From: Paenibacillus abyssi
GTDB lineage: Bacteria > Bacillota > Bacilli > Paenibacillales > Paenibacillaceae
Assembly (NCBI RefSeq): GCF_014640295.1
Contig: NZ_BMGR01000010.1
Coordinates: forward strand, 62,001 to 126,000
Length of the DNA: 64,000 nucleotides
Direction: 5' to 3'
Part shown: positions 55,408-64,000 of the stretch, piece after piece
Position numbering within the stretch: the stretch's first letter is position 1
How the letters are laid out: each line of letters begins with the position of its first letter
Translations under genes and position numbers: made by a program
Notes under the pieces: generated by a model
Told to the model about the DNA's origin: nothing
The model's input: the letters and a program-made list of their open reading frames with translations, nothing else
Database searches by the model: none

Positions 55408-56694
55408 TTATTTAATTACAGCCTTCACTACATGCGATGCTATCTCATGCAGCGGTAATACCGTCGTAATGCCGCCCCCCTCGATCGCCGAACGGGGCAT
55501 GCCGTATACTACGCAAGTTTCTTCTGCTTCTGCTATCGCAGTAGGAATACCTTGATTCGCCAAAGCCTTAATTCCTTTTGCCCCATCGCTGCCCATCCCT
55601 GTCATGATGACAACATGCCTTCTCAGTTCCTGGAACGGGAGCAGCGATTCAAAAAGCACATCTACGGAAGGACGATGGCCTTGCCGAGGCGGCGTTTCGC
55701 TTAATCGTATGTAGTATCCTTGCTCTCCCTTAGCCAATTCCATATGAAAACCGCCTGGTGCAATATACACTGTGCCTACTTTCACCTTCTCCCCTTGCTT
55801 CGCTTCGGTCACATGAACTTTGCTGAAAGAATCCAGCCTTTGGGCCAGCGAATGGGTAAACTTTGGCGGCATGTGCTGAACGACCAGCACTGGAGCCGGG
55901 AATGCTTCCGGTAAAGAGGTGATCAGTTGATGTAAAGCCCGCGGACCGCCTGTAGAGGTTCCGACAGCGACCAAATCCCGAAATGTTCGTGATCGTACTG
56001 AAGCTTCAGCTGTAGGCGGTTTTTCCAAAGATGCGCTATGGGCTTTTGTGATAACCTTCGTTTTTTCATTTGCTTTTTCATTTGCCTTTCCAAATCGCTC
56101 ATCCGCTTCACGCTTGCCAGTCGCCTTAGGAAGCTTTTGTTCCGGCTTTACTTGCGGAGCATTTGTGCTTGGTGCCGGCTTCCCTTTTTGCTGCAATGGG
56201 GACGGATCCGGTTTGCGCTCCACCGGCAATCGACCGGCCGGTTTGTTTTCCGGCTTCACCTGAGGCTGTTCAGGCTGGTTCCATACCGCCGGTTTGCGCA
56301 AAGTCTGAACCGCAATTTTAAGCTTTTCCTGAAGCTGCTGCCCCACCTGCTCTACGCTGGTCGATTTGGAAGGCTTTAAGATAAAGTCAAATGCACCAAG
56401 CTGCAACGCCGCAATGGTTTCCCTCGTTCCGTCGTCACTAATGCCGGAAAGCATGATAACCGGAGTAGGCTGCGATTCCATAATGCGTTTTAACGCTTCC
56501 AGTCCATTCATCTCCGGCATTTCCAAATCCATTGTAATCACATCAGGCTTCCATTTTTCCAGTGCATGTAATGCTTCCGCTCCGGTATTTGCGGTTGCGA
56601 CAATAGTGAACTCTGGATTTTGCATAATCAAATCGCTGATCATCTTGCGCATAAAGGCTGAATCATCAACGACAAGCACTCGATATGGAGACAC
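55408..56694 (-). CDS. cheB: Chemotaxis methylesterase CheB
   Basis: CheB demethylates receptors after phosphorylation. The N-terminal receiver domain has acid residues D10-D11 and phospho-Asp56 (ITMDLEMPEMNG); the C-terminal domain has the catalytic Ser in GTSTGGP (about 243), His in VVQHMPPKFT and Asp in MTGMGSDGAKG. At 428 aa it is longer than B. subtilis CheB (about 357) because of a roughly 100-residue linker rich in Pro, Lys and Glu (about 130-230). The start is a GTG at 56694 after GGGGGAG. It follows flhG and precedes cheA, as in B. subtilis. Confidence 0.95.
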   Translation of the reverse strand: MSPYRVLVVDDSAFMRKMISDLIMQNPEFTIVATANTGAEALHALEKWKPDVITMDLEMPEMNGLEALKRIMESQPTPVIMLSGISDDGTRETIAALQLGAFDFILKPSKSTSVEQVGQQLQEKLKIAVQTLRKPAVWNQPEQPQVKPENKPAGRLPVERKPDPSPLQQKGKPAPSTNAPQVKPEQKLPKATGKREADERFGKANEKANEKTKVITKAHSASLEKPPTAEASVRSRTFRDLVAVGTSTGGPRALHQLITSLPEAFPAPVLVVQHMPPKFTHSLAQRLDSFSKVHVTEAKQGEKVKVGTVYIAPGGFHMELAKGEQGYYIRLSETPPRQGHRPSVDVLFESLLPFQELRRHVVIMTGMGSDGAKGIKALANQGIPTAIAEAEETCVVYGMPRSAIEGGGITTVLPLHEIASHVVKAVIK

Positions 56695-56720
56695 GGGAAC
56701 TCCCCCTCTCTTTCAAAGGA

Positions 56721-57593
56721 TTATTTCTTCAGCCTGAACATTCGATGTATGAATCCTTTTATACCGCTCTCCGTATCGGTAACCGCGCTTGAGCCGTCCA
56801 TGAACCTGCGTGCAATCTCATCGATCCCTTTGGCCGCATCGCCTCCGGGGTAAGCTAACGAGAATGGAACTTGCTTTTTGACTGCCTTAGTTACATTGGC
56901 ATCATCCAATACAATTCCGAGAACCGGAATTTCAAGCTCCAAAAATTGCTTTGCCACCAAACGGATCTTGTCAGCGGTCTGCTTGCCTTCTCTTGCATCT
57001 GCAGCGCGATTGACAACTAATTTAAAATCCACATTATGATTCATGGCGGTAACCATTTTGATCAGTGCATAAGCATCTGTTATCGACGTTGGTTCAGGTG
57101 TTGTAACGACTACCGTTTCTTGTGCGGATACGATGAATCTGACGGTCTCTTTGGAGAGTCCCGCGCCTGTATCAAATAGGATCAGGTCGTAATGGCCGTG
57201 GAGCTTGCCTATCTGTTCAGCGAAGTAATCCAGCTCTGAGCTCGATAAATCGAGCAGATCCGTAAATCCTGAACCACCGGCAATAAAATGCAATCCATGC
57301 GGTCCCTGCTGGATGATCTCCCAGATGTTCTTTTCTCTTTTCAATAAATGATATAAATTGTATGGCGCAGAAAATCCCATCAACACATCGATGTTAGCCA
57401 TTCCGATATCAGCATCGAAGATAAGAACCCGATGTCCTTGCCTTTGCAAGGTCAAAGCAAAATTGAGACTGAAATTAGATTTTCCAACTCCGCCTTTGCC
57501 GCTTGTTACGGTAACAATTCTTGTCGCTCTTTCATCGTCCTTCTGCTCTGATACGCTAACAAGTTTGCGAAGCGCTTGCGCTTGATCAGTCAT
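56721..57593 (-). CDS. flhG: Flagellar number regulator FlhG (YlxH), MinD/ParA ATPase
   Basis: FlhG (290 aa) limits flagellar number and placement together with FlhF. It has the deviant Walker A GKGGVGKS at 32-39, the MinD-type FDADIGMANIDVLMG and an amphipathic C-terminus (IKGFIHRMFRLKK) for membrane contact. The N-terminus holds DQAQALR at 3-9, matching the DQAxxLR motif that stimulates FlhF GTPase in B. subtilis FlhG. It overlaps flhF by 8 bp. Confidence 0.95.
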   Translation of the reverse strand: MTDQAQALRKLVSVSEQKDDERATRIVTVTSGKGGVGKSNFSLNFALTLQRQGHRVLIFDADIGMANIDVLMGFSAPYNLYHLLKREKNIWEIIQQGPHGLHFIAGGSGFTDLLDLSSSELDYFAEQIGKLHGHYDLILFDTGAGLSKETVRFIVSAQETVVVTTPEPTSITDAYALIKMVTAMNHNVDFKLVVNRAADAREGKQTADKIRLVAKQFLELEIPVLGIVLDDANVTKAVKKQVPFSLAYPGGDAAKGIDEIARRFMDGSSAVTDTESGIKGFIHRMFRLKK

Positions 57594-58875
57594 AGGAAGC
57601 CGCCCCCATCAGTTGCTGCACATAGCTGTCTATTTTAAAGGGCACAATATCATCCGGCACGGTTTGACCGCAAGCAACATAAGCCGGTTTGTAATGATGC
57701 TCCAGCATTACATTCATAATCGCGCCTAACGTCTCTGTCTCGTCCATCTTCGTAAACAAGACTTTGTTCACGCCAAATCTGGCAAATTGCTCCGCTACAA
57801 CATACATGTCTTTTGATTTCCCTGTTAGGCTGAGAACCAGATAAGTTTCACTGTTATCCTTAACCTGCAGCAAGCTGTTTACTTCAGAGACGTACAGCTC
57901 ATTGCGGAAATTTCGGCCTGCTGTATCCATAAAGATCAGTTCACAGTCTTCCAGCTGTTTGAAAGCTCTTGTAAGCTCGGAAGGCGAGAAAACGACTTCA
58001 AGCGGCACATTCAAAATATTAGCATAGGTCCTCAGTTGATCCACGGCTGCAATTCGATAGGTATCCGCTGTAATAAACCCGACTTTTCGTTTGTGCTTTA
58101 ATGTTTGTTCCGCAGCGAGCTTAGCAATCGTGGTCGTCTTGCCTACCCCGGTAGGCCCGACAAAATGAATGACACGGACCGAACTGCTGATGCCGCTGTC
58201 TTGCAAAGGCTCCAGCCACTCCTTTAAGATCCGGGACGCTATCGACCATAATTCAGTCAACTCGATTTCAGGATGATAAAACTCATCGGCTTGAACCGCT
58301 TCGAGCAGTTTATCAATCCATTGCCCGTTCACTTCCTGGGCACTGAGACGCTCATGCAGCATTTGAAAATGCGCTGGCAGTTCAATGTGATTCTGCTTTT
58401 TTGAAAGCTGTACCATCATTTCTTTCATTTGTTTAATTTCTGCCATAAGCGTATCCTGCTGATTCTGCTCTTTTTTGTTCTCAGACATCACAGACTGGGC
58501 TGCAAACGCAGGAGGCGGAGGCACACTTGGACTTTCCAGCGTCTCGTTCTGCGGAATGAGCGGCAGCTCCTCTATCGCTGTCACAGCCTTTGCTGCAGCT
58601 GAGGGCCGTCCGCTTCCGGCTGAATAAGCGTTGGCCGCTGTTTGATTTGCCACTTGCCTTACTGGGCTTGGCGGTTTCGGAGAAACGCCATGATCAGTCT
58701 GTGTTCCTGATTCAACGGCGGCGATAACCTCCATTTTCTTCTTTCGGAACATCCCCAGAAACCCGCCGACACGAATTTCTTTTGTGTTCAGAATGACAGC
58801 ATCTTTACCAAGCTCGCTTCGAATCATTGGAAGCGCATCAGGCACAGTGTTAACGACATAACGTTTTACTCTCAT
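57586..58875 (-). CDS. flhF: SRP-family GTPase FlhF
   Basis: FlhF (429 aa) sets where flagella form. A basic N-terminal B domain with a disordered Pro/Gln-rich middle (about 60-160) leads to the N and G domains: GPTGVGKTTTIAKLAAEQ near residue 240, TADTYRIAAVDQLRTYA, DTAGRN and TKMDETETLGAIM. The ATG overlaps the flhA stop by 4 bp. The start RVKRYVVNTVPDALPMIRSE is typical of the B domain. Confidence 0.95.
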   Translation of the reverse strand: MRVKRYVVNTVPDALPMIRSELGKDAVILNTKEIRVGGFLGMFRKKKMEVIAAVESGTQTDHGVSPKPPSPVRQVANQTAANAYSAGSGRPSAAAKAVTAIEELPLIPQNETLESPSVPPPPAFAAQSVMSENKKEQNQQDTLMAEIKQMKEMMVQLSKKQNHIELPAHFQMLHERLSAQEVNGQWIDKLLEAVQADEFYHPEIELTELWSIASRILKEWLEPLQDSGISSSVRVIHFVGPTGVGKTTTIAKLAAEQTLKHKRKVGFITADTYRIAAVDQLRTYANILNVPLEVVFSPSELTRAFKQLEDCELIFMDTAGRNFRNELYVSEVNSLLQVKDNSETYLVLSLTGKSKDMYVVAEQFARFGVNKVLFTKMDETETLGAIMNVMLEHHYKPAYVACGQTVPDDIVPFKIDSYVQQLMGAASYD

Positions 58876-60905
58876 ATGTTCACCACCCCTACACTCTGAA
58901 CTTCAACACTAGGCTCCAACTCGCTGTATGACAAAACCGGAATATCCTGCATCGTGCGTTCTACAATTTGCCGCAAATACATGCGAATTGTTGGCGATGC
59001 AAGAACGATCGGCTGCTGTCCGGATTGAATCAGGCGAGTAATCTGTTCGTTAAGTTTCTGGTAGATTTGCTGTGTCGATGCCGGATCAAGCGCCAGGTAG
59101 CTCCCCTGATCGGATTGTTGAACGGACTCAGCAATCTTCTTCTCAATCGTCGGTCCTACCGTAATGACGCGAAGAGGATCTCCGCTTGTTGAAAATTGAT
59201 GCGTAATTTGCCTCGACAACGCTTGCCTTACATATTCTGTGAGAATGTCCGGATCCTTCGTATAGTTACCGTGATCCGCTAAGGTTTCAAAGATCGTAAC
59301 CATATCGCGAATCGATATTTTCTCGCGCAGCAGCTTCACCAGCACCTTTTGCACATCACCTATTGATAGTATCGACGGGATAAGCTCATCCACCAATGCA
59401 GGATAATTTTCTTTGACGTTCTCGATTAGGGCTTTCGTCTCTTGTCTGCCGATCAGCTCATGGGCATGCTTCTTGATAACCTCAGTAAGATGCGTGGCAA
59501 CGACGGATGGAGGATCGACGACCGTGTAACCGGAAAGCTCCGCTCTTTCTTTGGTCGCCTCGTCAATCCATAACGCCGTGAGTCCGAAAGCAGGCTCCTT
59601 TGTTTCAATACCGATAATAGACTCATCATCAAATCCAGGACTCATAGCCAAATAATGATTTAATAACAAATCACCCTTTGAAATGGTGTTGCCTTTGATT
59701 TTAATGACATATTCATTAGGCTTAAGCTGGATATTATCCCGAATTCGGATCACTGGAACGACAAGGCCTAATTCAAGCGCACACTGCCTGCGAATCATGA
59801 TGATTCGGTCCAGCAGGTCACCGCCCTGCTGTGTATCGGCTAACGGAATCAATCCATATCCGAACTCGAATTCGATCGGGTCCACTTGAAGCAGGCTGAT
59901 CACGCTTTCCGGACTGCGCACTTCTTCAATTTGCTGTTCTTCCTCGAGTTGGTCCACTTCGAGCTGCTTCTGTGCAAGGGTATTCGACATTTTCCAACCG
60001 GCAAAAACGAGAAGTCCTGCAAATGGCAACGTAGCAAGGGGACCGATTGGCGTAAATATACCAAGCATTGCAAGCGTTCCTGCCACGATATATAACAACT
60101 TTGGAAAACGAGTGACCTGGCTTGTTAAATCATACGCAAGGTTTCCTTCCGACGATGCGCGGGTAACGATTAAACCTGCTGCTGTCGAAATCAAAAGTGC
60201 CGGAATCTGGCTGACCAGTCCATCGCCAATGGTCAAAATTGAATAGGTGCCCAAAGCTTCCCCAAACGCCATACCATGAATCGTCATACCAATGACAAAT
60301 CCGCCTAGCAGGTTGATGAACAACATAATGATCGATGCAATCGCATCACCTTTAACGAATTTACTGGCACCATCCATCGCACCATAGAAATCAGCTTCGC
60401 GTTCAATCTTTGTTCTGCGTTCGCGAGCTTGGGTTTCGTTAATAAGTCCGGCATTCAAATCGGCATCGATACTCATCTGTTTACCCGGCATAGCGTCCAA
60501 GGTGAACCGGGCAGCTACCTCAGCTACACGCTCAGAGCCTTTTGTAATGACAATAAACTGAACGACAATCAAGATAAGGAACACGATGAAACCAATCGCG
60601 ATTTCACCTCCGGCCACAAACTGGCCGAATGTTTCAATAACTCTACCGCCTTCTGCCTCTGATAAAATAATTCTCGTAGAGGAAACATTGAGCCCCAAAC
60701 GAAATAAGGTGGTAATTAACAGAACAGCCGGGAATATAGAAAACTCTAACGGCTCTTGTGTGTTCATTGCAATCAACAAAATCATTAATGCTGCGGATAT
60801 ATTAACAATGAGCAATACATCTAACAACGCAATCGGAATAGGAATGACCATCATGAGAACGATTCCGATGATTCCGACTAAGATAGATAAATCCTTGATT
60901 CTCAT
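58872..60905 (-). CDS. flhA: Flagellar export gate protein FlhA
   Basis: FlhA (677 aa) forms the nonameric ring of the flagellar type III export gate. Eight TM helices lie in about residues 15-310 with the cytoplasmic FHIPEP region (RFTLDAMPGKQMSIDADLNA near 140-165); the C-terminal domain (about 340-677) binds chaperones and substrates. The ATG at 60905 lies 24 bp past the flhB stop. Confidence 0.97.
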   Translation of the reverse strand: MRIKDLSILVGIIGIVLMMVIPIPIALLDVLLIVNISAALMILLIAMNTQEPLEFSIFPAVLLITTLFRLGLNVSSTRIILSEAEGGRVIETFGQFVAGGEIAIGFIVFLILIVVQFIVITKGSERVAEVAARFTLDAMPGKQMSIDADLNAGLINETQARERRTKIEREADFYGAMDGASKFVKGDAIASIIMLFINLLGGFVIGMTIHGMAFGEALGTYSILTIGDGLVSQIPALLISTAAGLIVTRASSEGNLAYDLTSQVTRFPKLLYIVAGTLAMLGIFTPIGPLATLPFAGLLVFAGWKMSNTLAQKQLEVDQLEEEQQIEEVRSPESVISLLQVDPIEFEFGYGLIPLADTQQGGDLLDRIIMIRRQCALELGLVVPVIRIRDNIQLKPNEYVIKIKGNTISKGDLLLNHYLAMSPGFDDESIIGIETKEPAFGLTALWIDEATKERAELSGYTVVDPPSVVATHLTEVIKKHAHELIGRQETKALIENVKENYPALVDELIPSILSIGDVQKVLVKLLREKISIRDMVTIFETLADHGNYTKDPDILTEYVRQALSRQITHQFSTSGDPLRVITVGPTIEKKIAESVQQSDQGSYLALDPASTQQIYQKLNEQITRLIQSGQQPIVLASPTIRMYLRQIVERTMQDIPVLSYSELEPSVEVQSVGVVNI

Positions 60906-60929
60906 GGCCCTTCCCCCTTCATCTCCCGA

Positions 60930-62024
60930 TTAGTTCACACGGCGTTTCATTTTATATACATATGCCAAAACTTCCGCCACAGCTTGAAACAAATCGGCCG
61001 GCACGGCATCGCCGATTTCCGTCCTCTCGTACAAAGCTCGGGCAAGCGGCTTGTTTTCCATCGTTATGACACCATTTTCTTTTGCAATCTCCTTGATGCG
61101 AAGGGCAACATAATCCATCCCTTTTGCAATGATGACCGGAGCTTCCATCTTTGCAGAATCATATTGTAAGGCGATCGCAAAATGCGTTGGATTCGTAATG
61201 ATCACGTCCGCTTTCGGAACCTCCTGCATCATCCGCTGCATTGCCATTCGTCTCTGGCGTTCGCGGATCCGCCCCTTGATAAGGGGATTCCCTTCCGTCT
61301 TTTTATACTCGTCCTTGACATCCTGCTTTGACATTCGCAAGCTTTTCTCGTAATCGTAACGTTGAAAAAGATAGTCGAAAATAGCTAATACAATAAGCAA
61401 TGCCCCGATTTGCAAGCCTAAGGTTAAGGTTATCGATGCGGTGAAGCTGAAAATGGATTCAATCGGAACATGCGAAAGCGCCATAATATGTTCCCGCTCA
61501 TTCCACAATGTCATCGCAACGACGATACCGATTATTGTCAGTTTCAAAATGCTTTTGAAAAATTCCACAACAGATCGCATTGAAAAAATATTTTTGAAGC
61601 CTTGTATCGGATTGATCTTGGAAAATTTCATCATTAAGGGATCGCCAGTTAACAAAAAGCCGACTTGTATGTAGTTGCCGATTAAGGCAATCACAAACAC
61701 GATAATGAATATTGGTGCCAATAAAATTAACCCCTGCACGATTAGATCAGCGAATAAATCCACCACGTTGCCAGTCGTTAATTCCATTGTGAGCATATCT
61801 TCGAACATATTGCCGAACATGCCGAGCAGTCTTTCCTTGTAATAATCTCCCATCATAAGCAGCGAGAGGAATGAAAACAAGAGAATGAATGCTGCAGGCA
61901 CATCCATACTTTTGGCAACCTGCCCTTTTTGTCTCGACTCCTGCTTTTTCTTGGGAGTCGCCTTTTCGGTCTTTTCCTGGGAGAATAGCTGAAGATCAAG
62001 CGACCAGCGATAGGCCCGCATCAT
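60930..62024 (-). CDS. flhB: Flagellar export switch protein FlhB
   Basis: FlhB (364 aa) controls the export switch from rod/hook to filament substrates. Four TM helices (about 40-210) are followed by the cytoplasmic domain with the self-cleaving NPTH site (VIITNPTHFAIALQYD) near residue 276. The N-terminal KTEKATPKKKQESRQKGQVA is characteristic. Two ATGs in tandem at 62024 are possible starts; AGGGGG is upstream. The gene is separate from fliR, not fused. Confidence 0.96.
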   Translation of the reverse strand: MMRAYRWSLDLQLFSQEKTEKATPKKKQESRQKGQVAKSMDVPAAFILLFSFLSLLMMGDYYKERLLGMFGNMFEDMLTMELTTGNVVDLFADLIVQGLILLAPIFIIVFVIALIGNYIQVGFLLTGDPLMMKFSKINPIQGFKNIFSMRSVVEFFKSILKLTIIGIVVAMTLWNEREHIMALSHVPIESIFSFTASITLTLGLQIGALLIVLAIFDYLFQRYDYEKSLRMSKQDVKDEYKKTEGNPLIKGRIRERQRRMAMQRMMQEVPKADVIITNPTHFAIALQYDSAKMEAPVIIAKGMDYVALRIKEIAKENGVITMENKPLARALYERTEIGDAVPADLFQAVAEVLAYVYKMKRRVN

Positions 62025-62033
62025 AAATTCCCC

Positions 62034-62825
62034 CTAAGAACTCGTATCCGCATCCACGATATTAAGCAGATTCTCCATTGCCATAAACATTTGATCAAAC
62101 AGTTGGCCAATCAAAGAAGCAAATCCAGGCAGCAGTAGAATTAACATGGCAAATCCAACAAGAATCTTCAATGGGATGCCGATGACAAAAACATTGTATT
62201 GTGGAGCCGTTCTAGCCAAGAAGCCAAGCCCGACATCCGTAAGAAACATGGAGACGACAAGCGGTGCAGACATTTGCAGTGACAGCATGAAAGTATGTGT
62301 AAACGTTCTGGCCAAAAACTCGCTTACGCTTCCCTCATAGATTCGCGTAAACAATTCATTTGAGATTGGCAGCCAATCGTAACTCTTCATAAGCGCCATC
62401 AGCAGATAATGGTGACCGTTCATAGTAAGAAACAGCAGTACAACGATCATAAACTTAAAGTTACCCAGCAGCGGAGCAGAGGTACCTGTCATTGGATCGA
62501 TAACATTGGCCATACCAAAGCCCATCTGCAAATCGATAAACGCGCCGGCCGTCTGAACGACTGTAAAAAAAAGATACGCAACAAATCCAAGCAGCACACC
62601 GGCTAAAATCTCCCGGATAACAAACAATATATAACCTGCATCGAGATTAACGGTCTGGTTAATTCCATACACCAGGTACACAAGAACAGTGACAAAGAAA
62701 CCAAGGCCTATTTTAAACATTGCCGGCACACCGCGATTAGAGAAGATCGGCGCTACGACGAAAAACGATGTGATTCGACAAAAGATTAGCAAAAAAATAG
62801 GAACCGCCTGCAGAAACAAATCCAT
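62034..62825 (-). CDS. fliR: Flagellar export gate protein FliR
   Basis: FliR (263 aa) is part of the FliP5Q4R1 core of the export channel. Six or so TM helices fill the protein; GVPAMFKIGLGFFVTVLVYL, GFGMANVIDPMTGTSAPLLG and the C-terminal IPLKILVGFAMLILLLPGFA are recognisable. It lies 11 bp past fliQ and 9 bp before flhB. Confidence 0.95.
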   Translation of the reverse strand: MDLFLQAVPIFLLIFCRITSFFVVAPIFSNRGVPAMFKIGLGFFVTVLVYLVYGINQTVNLDAGYILFVIREILAGVLLGFVAYLFFTVVQTAGAFIDLQMGFGMANVIDPMTGTSAPLLGNFKFMIVVLLFLTMNGHHYLLMALMKSYDWLPISNELFTRIYEGSVSEFLARTFTHTFMLSLQMSAPLVVSMFLTDVGLGFLARTAPQYNVFVIGIPLKILVGFAMLILLLPGFASLIGQLFDQMFMAMENLLNIVDADTSS

Positions 62826-62836
62826 CGATCCACAGC

Positions 62837-63106
62837 CTATCCGATATATTTGTACAAATTATTTAGTAGGTTATAGGTAAAATCGACTAATGTGTTCAGT
62901 ACCCACGGCCCAAACAACAAAACGGCAAGTAAAACAGCAACAATTTTGGGTACGAACGCTAATGTTTGCTCCTGAATTTGGGTGGTCGCCTGAAAAATAC
63001 TGACGATCAAACCAACAAGCAATCCAAGAATCAGCATCGGCGCACTCGCTTTGAGTACCGTCCAGACAGCTTGTCCTGCTAATCCGATGATGAAATCCGA
63101 ACTCAT
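62837..63106 (-). CDS. fliQ: Flagellar export gate protein FliQ
   Basis: FliQ (89 aa) has two TM helices (about 16-38 and 50-72) and the family core AQTAVWTVLKASAPMLILGL-type region (here GQAVWTVLKASAPMLILGLL) with IFQATTQIQEQTLAFVPKIV. The ATG at 63106 follows GAAGGGG. It forms part of the export core with FliP and FliR. Confidence 0.96.
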   Translation of the reverse strand: MSSDFIIGLAGQAVWTVLKASAPMLILGLLVGLIVSIFQATTQIQEQTLAFVPKIVAVLLAVLLFGPWVLNTLVDFTYNLLNNLYKYIG

Positions 63107-63129
63107 GGTCTGTCCCCTTCCTGTCGGAC

Positions 63130-63882
63130 TTAGGTGTTAAAACTAAGAAGTAATGACTGAACAACGAGGTACCATCCATCAACCAGCACGAACAATAAGA
63201 TCTTAAACGGTAATGAGATCATGATCGGCGGAAGCATCATCATCCCCATTGCCATCAATACGCTTGCCACAACCATGTCGATGATCAGAAAAGGAATAAA
63301 GATCATAAAACCCATCTGAAAAGCGGTTTTCAATTCACTTATAACAAAGGCCGGTACTAATACCGTAATCGGAATATCTTCGAGTTGAGCCGGTCTTTCC
63401 ATTTGTGTATAGTTCATGAAAAGCAGCAAATCTTTTTCTCTCGTGTGGGAGATCATAAACTCTTTCATTGGCACAGCTGCTTCAGAGAATGCCTCCGTCT
63501 GAGTAATTTCTCCTTTTAAATAGGGCTGCAGGGCAACCTCATTCACTTGCGATATGGTCGGAGCCATGATGAAAAAGGTAAGAAACAGTGCAAGTCCGAT
63601 CAGGACCTGGTTAGGCGGCATCTGCTGCGTTCCTAAAGATGTTCGAACAAAACCAAGTACGATTACTATCCTCGTAAAACTTGTCATCAGCACGAGAATC
63701 GCAGGCGCAATGCTAAGGACGGTGATAAGCAGCAGGATCGATAATGCCGATGTCGCCGGCTGCTCTTCTCCATTACCGATTTCGATATTAATATTGGGCA
63801 AAGGCTCAGCAAAAGCTTGCGTATGGAAACCAGCAGTTAACAACATCAGCAGAAAAATCGATAACACTAATTTTTTTTTCAT
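63130..63882 (-). CDS. fliP: Flagellar export gate protein FliP
   Basis: FliP (250 aa) has a cleavable signal peptide (about 1-26, MKKKLVLSIFLLMLLTAGFH) and four TM helices. Conserved blocks: LLLITVLSIAPAILVLMTSF, TRIVIVLGFVRTSLGTQQMP, PPNQVLIGLALFLTFFIM and LPPIMISLPFKILLFVLVDG. Its ATG overlaps the fliO stop (ATGA). No good ribosome-binding site is seen, so translation is probably coupled to fliO. Confidence 0.97.
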   Translation of the reverse strand: MKKKLVLSIFLLMLLTAGFHTQAFAEPLPNINIEIGNGEEQPATSALSILLLITVLSIAPAILVLMTSFTRIVIVLGFVRTSLGTQQMPPNQVLIGLALFLTFFIMAPTISQVNEVALQPYLKGEITQTEAFSEAAVPMKEFMISHTREKDLLLFMNYTQMERPAQLEDIPITVLVPAFVISELKTAFQMGFMIFIPFLIIDMVVASVLMAMGMMMLPPIMISLPFKILLFVLVDGWYLVVQSLLLSFNT

Positions 63883-64000
63883 TCATCCATCAACCGATCC
63901 GTATGTTTTGAATCTTTGAGCGCTGCTTCGACTTTCTGCTTCTGCTGCGCTTGGCGATTCAATTTGTCTTGTAATATGTCTTGGAATGAAGATGGCGGAT
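63879..64000 (-). CDS. fliO: FliO/FliZ-type flagellar biosynthesis protein, C-terminal part
   Basis: Only the last 39 codons are in the window; the gene runs off the right edge. The tail reads PPSSFQDILQDKLNRQAQQK and continues to a charged end, DRLMDE. The cytoplasmic charged tail, the ATGA overlap with fliP and the usual fliO-fliP order support FliO. The family cannot be confirmed from so short and variable a piece. It is read in the frame that stays open to the edge; one other frame is also open, but only this one gives a tail that overlaps fliP cleanly. Confidence 0.7.
   Translation of the reverse strand, partial: PPSSFQDILQDKLNRQAQQKQKVEAALKDSKHTDRLMDE

Overview
The window looks like chromosomal core from an endospore-forming, flagellated member of the Bacillales, most likely Paenibacillus or a close relative. 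Three things point there. Sporulation genes are present (spoIIIE, sleB, tepA, dpaAB, ylxY). The gene order follows the Bacillus subtilis block flagella/chemotaxis - rpsB - polC - nusA/infB - pnp - dipicolinate - spoIIIE - pgsA - cinA. Several features depart from B. subtilis: rimO and yajQ beside pgsA, a solitary sleB, dut beside mlpA, and an archaeal/eukaryal-type ProRS. Every gene I support is on the minus strand, so transcription runs from high to low coordinates. I see no phage, insertion sequence, CRISPR array, tRNA or rRNA gene.

Layout in transcription order (right to left). 64000-47542: flagellar export apparatus (fliO partial, fliP, fliQ, fliR, flhB, flhA), flhF-flhG, chemotaxis genes cheB-A-W-C-D, a two-TM unknown, the motility sigma factor, a DUF342/FapA protein, a small unknown, a SwrB-like protein and a short membrane protein resembling the MltG N-terminus. 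47500-38750: rpsB, tsf, pyrH, frr, uppS, cdsA, dxr, rasP, proS (translation, UMP kinase, isoprenoid and phospholipid synthesis, intramembrane proteolysis). 38713-34406: polC. 34405-33863: a 543-bp gap holding a large palindromic element, a canonical sigma-A promoter and a leader hairpin ahead of rimP. 33862-25663: rimP-nusA-ylxR-rplGA-infB-rbfA-nrnA-truB-ribF. 25507-20105: rpsO, pnp, ylxY, mlpA, dut. 19981-15146: dpaA-dpaB-asd-dapG-dapA, which links aspartate/DAP metabolism to spore dipicolinate. 14911-8550: RNase J, tepA-ylzJ, spoIIIE, sleB. 8411-4731: two M16 peptidase homologues, ymfI and a DUF3243 protein. 4590-1: ymfK, rodZ, yajQ, rimO-pgsA and the start of cinA.

The intergenic DNA is informative. 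I read candidate developmental promoters by eye: sigma-G types before tepA and sleB, a sigma-E type before ylxY, a sigma-K type before dpaA and a sigma-H type before ymfK-rodZ. Most transcription units end in clear rho-independent hairpins. Two observations look least described: a ~221-bp imperfect palindrome between polC and the nusA operon, and a 39-nt hairpin-plus-Shine-Dalgarno leader shared at 32/39 positions by dapA and dxr.
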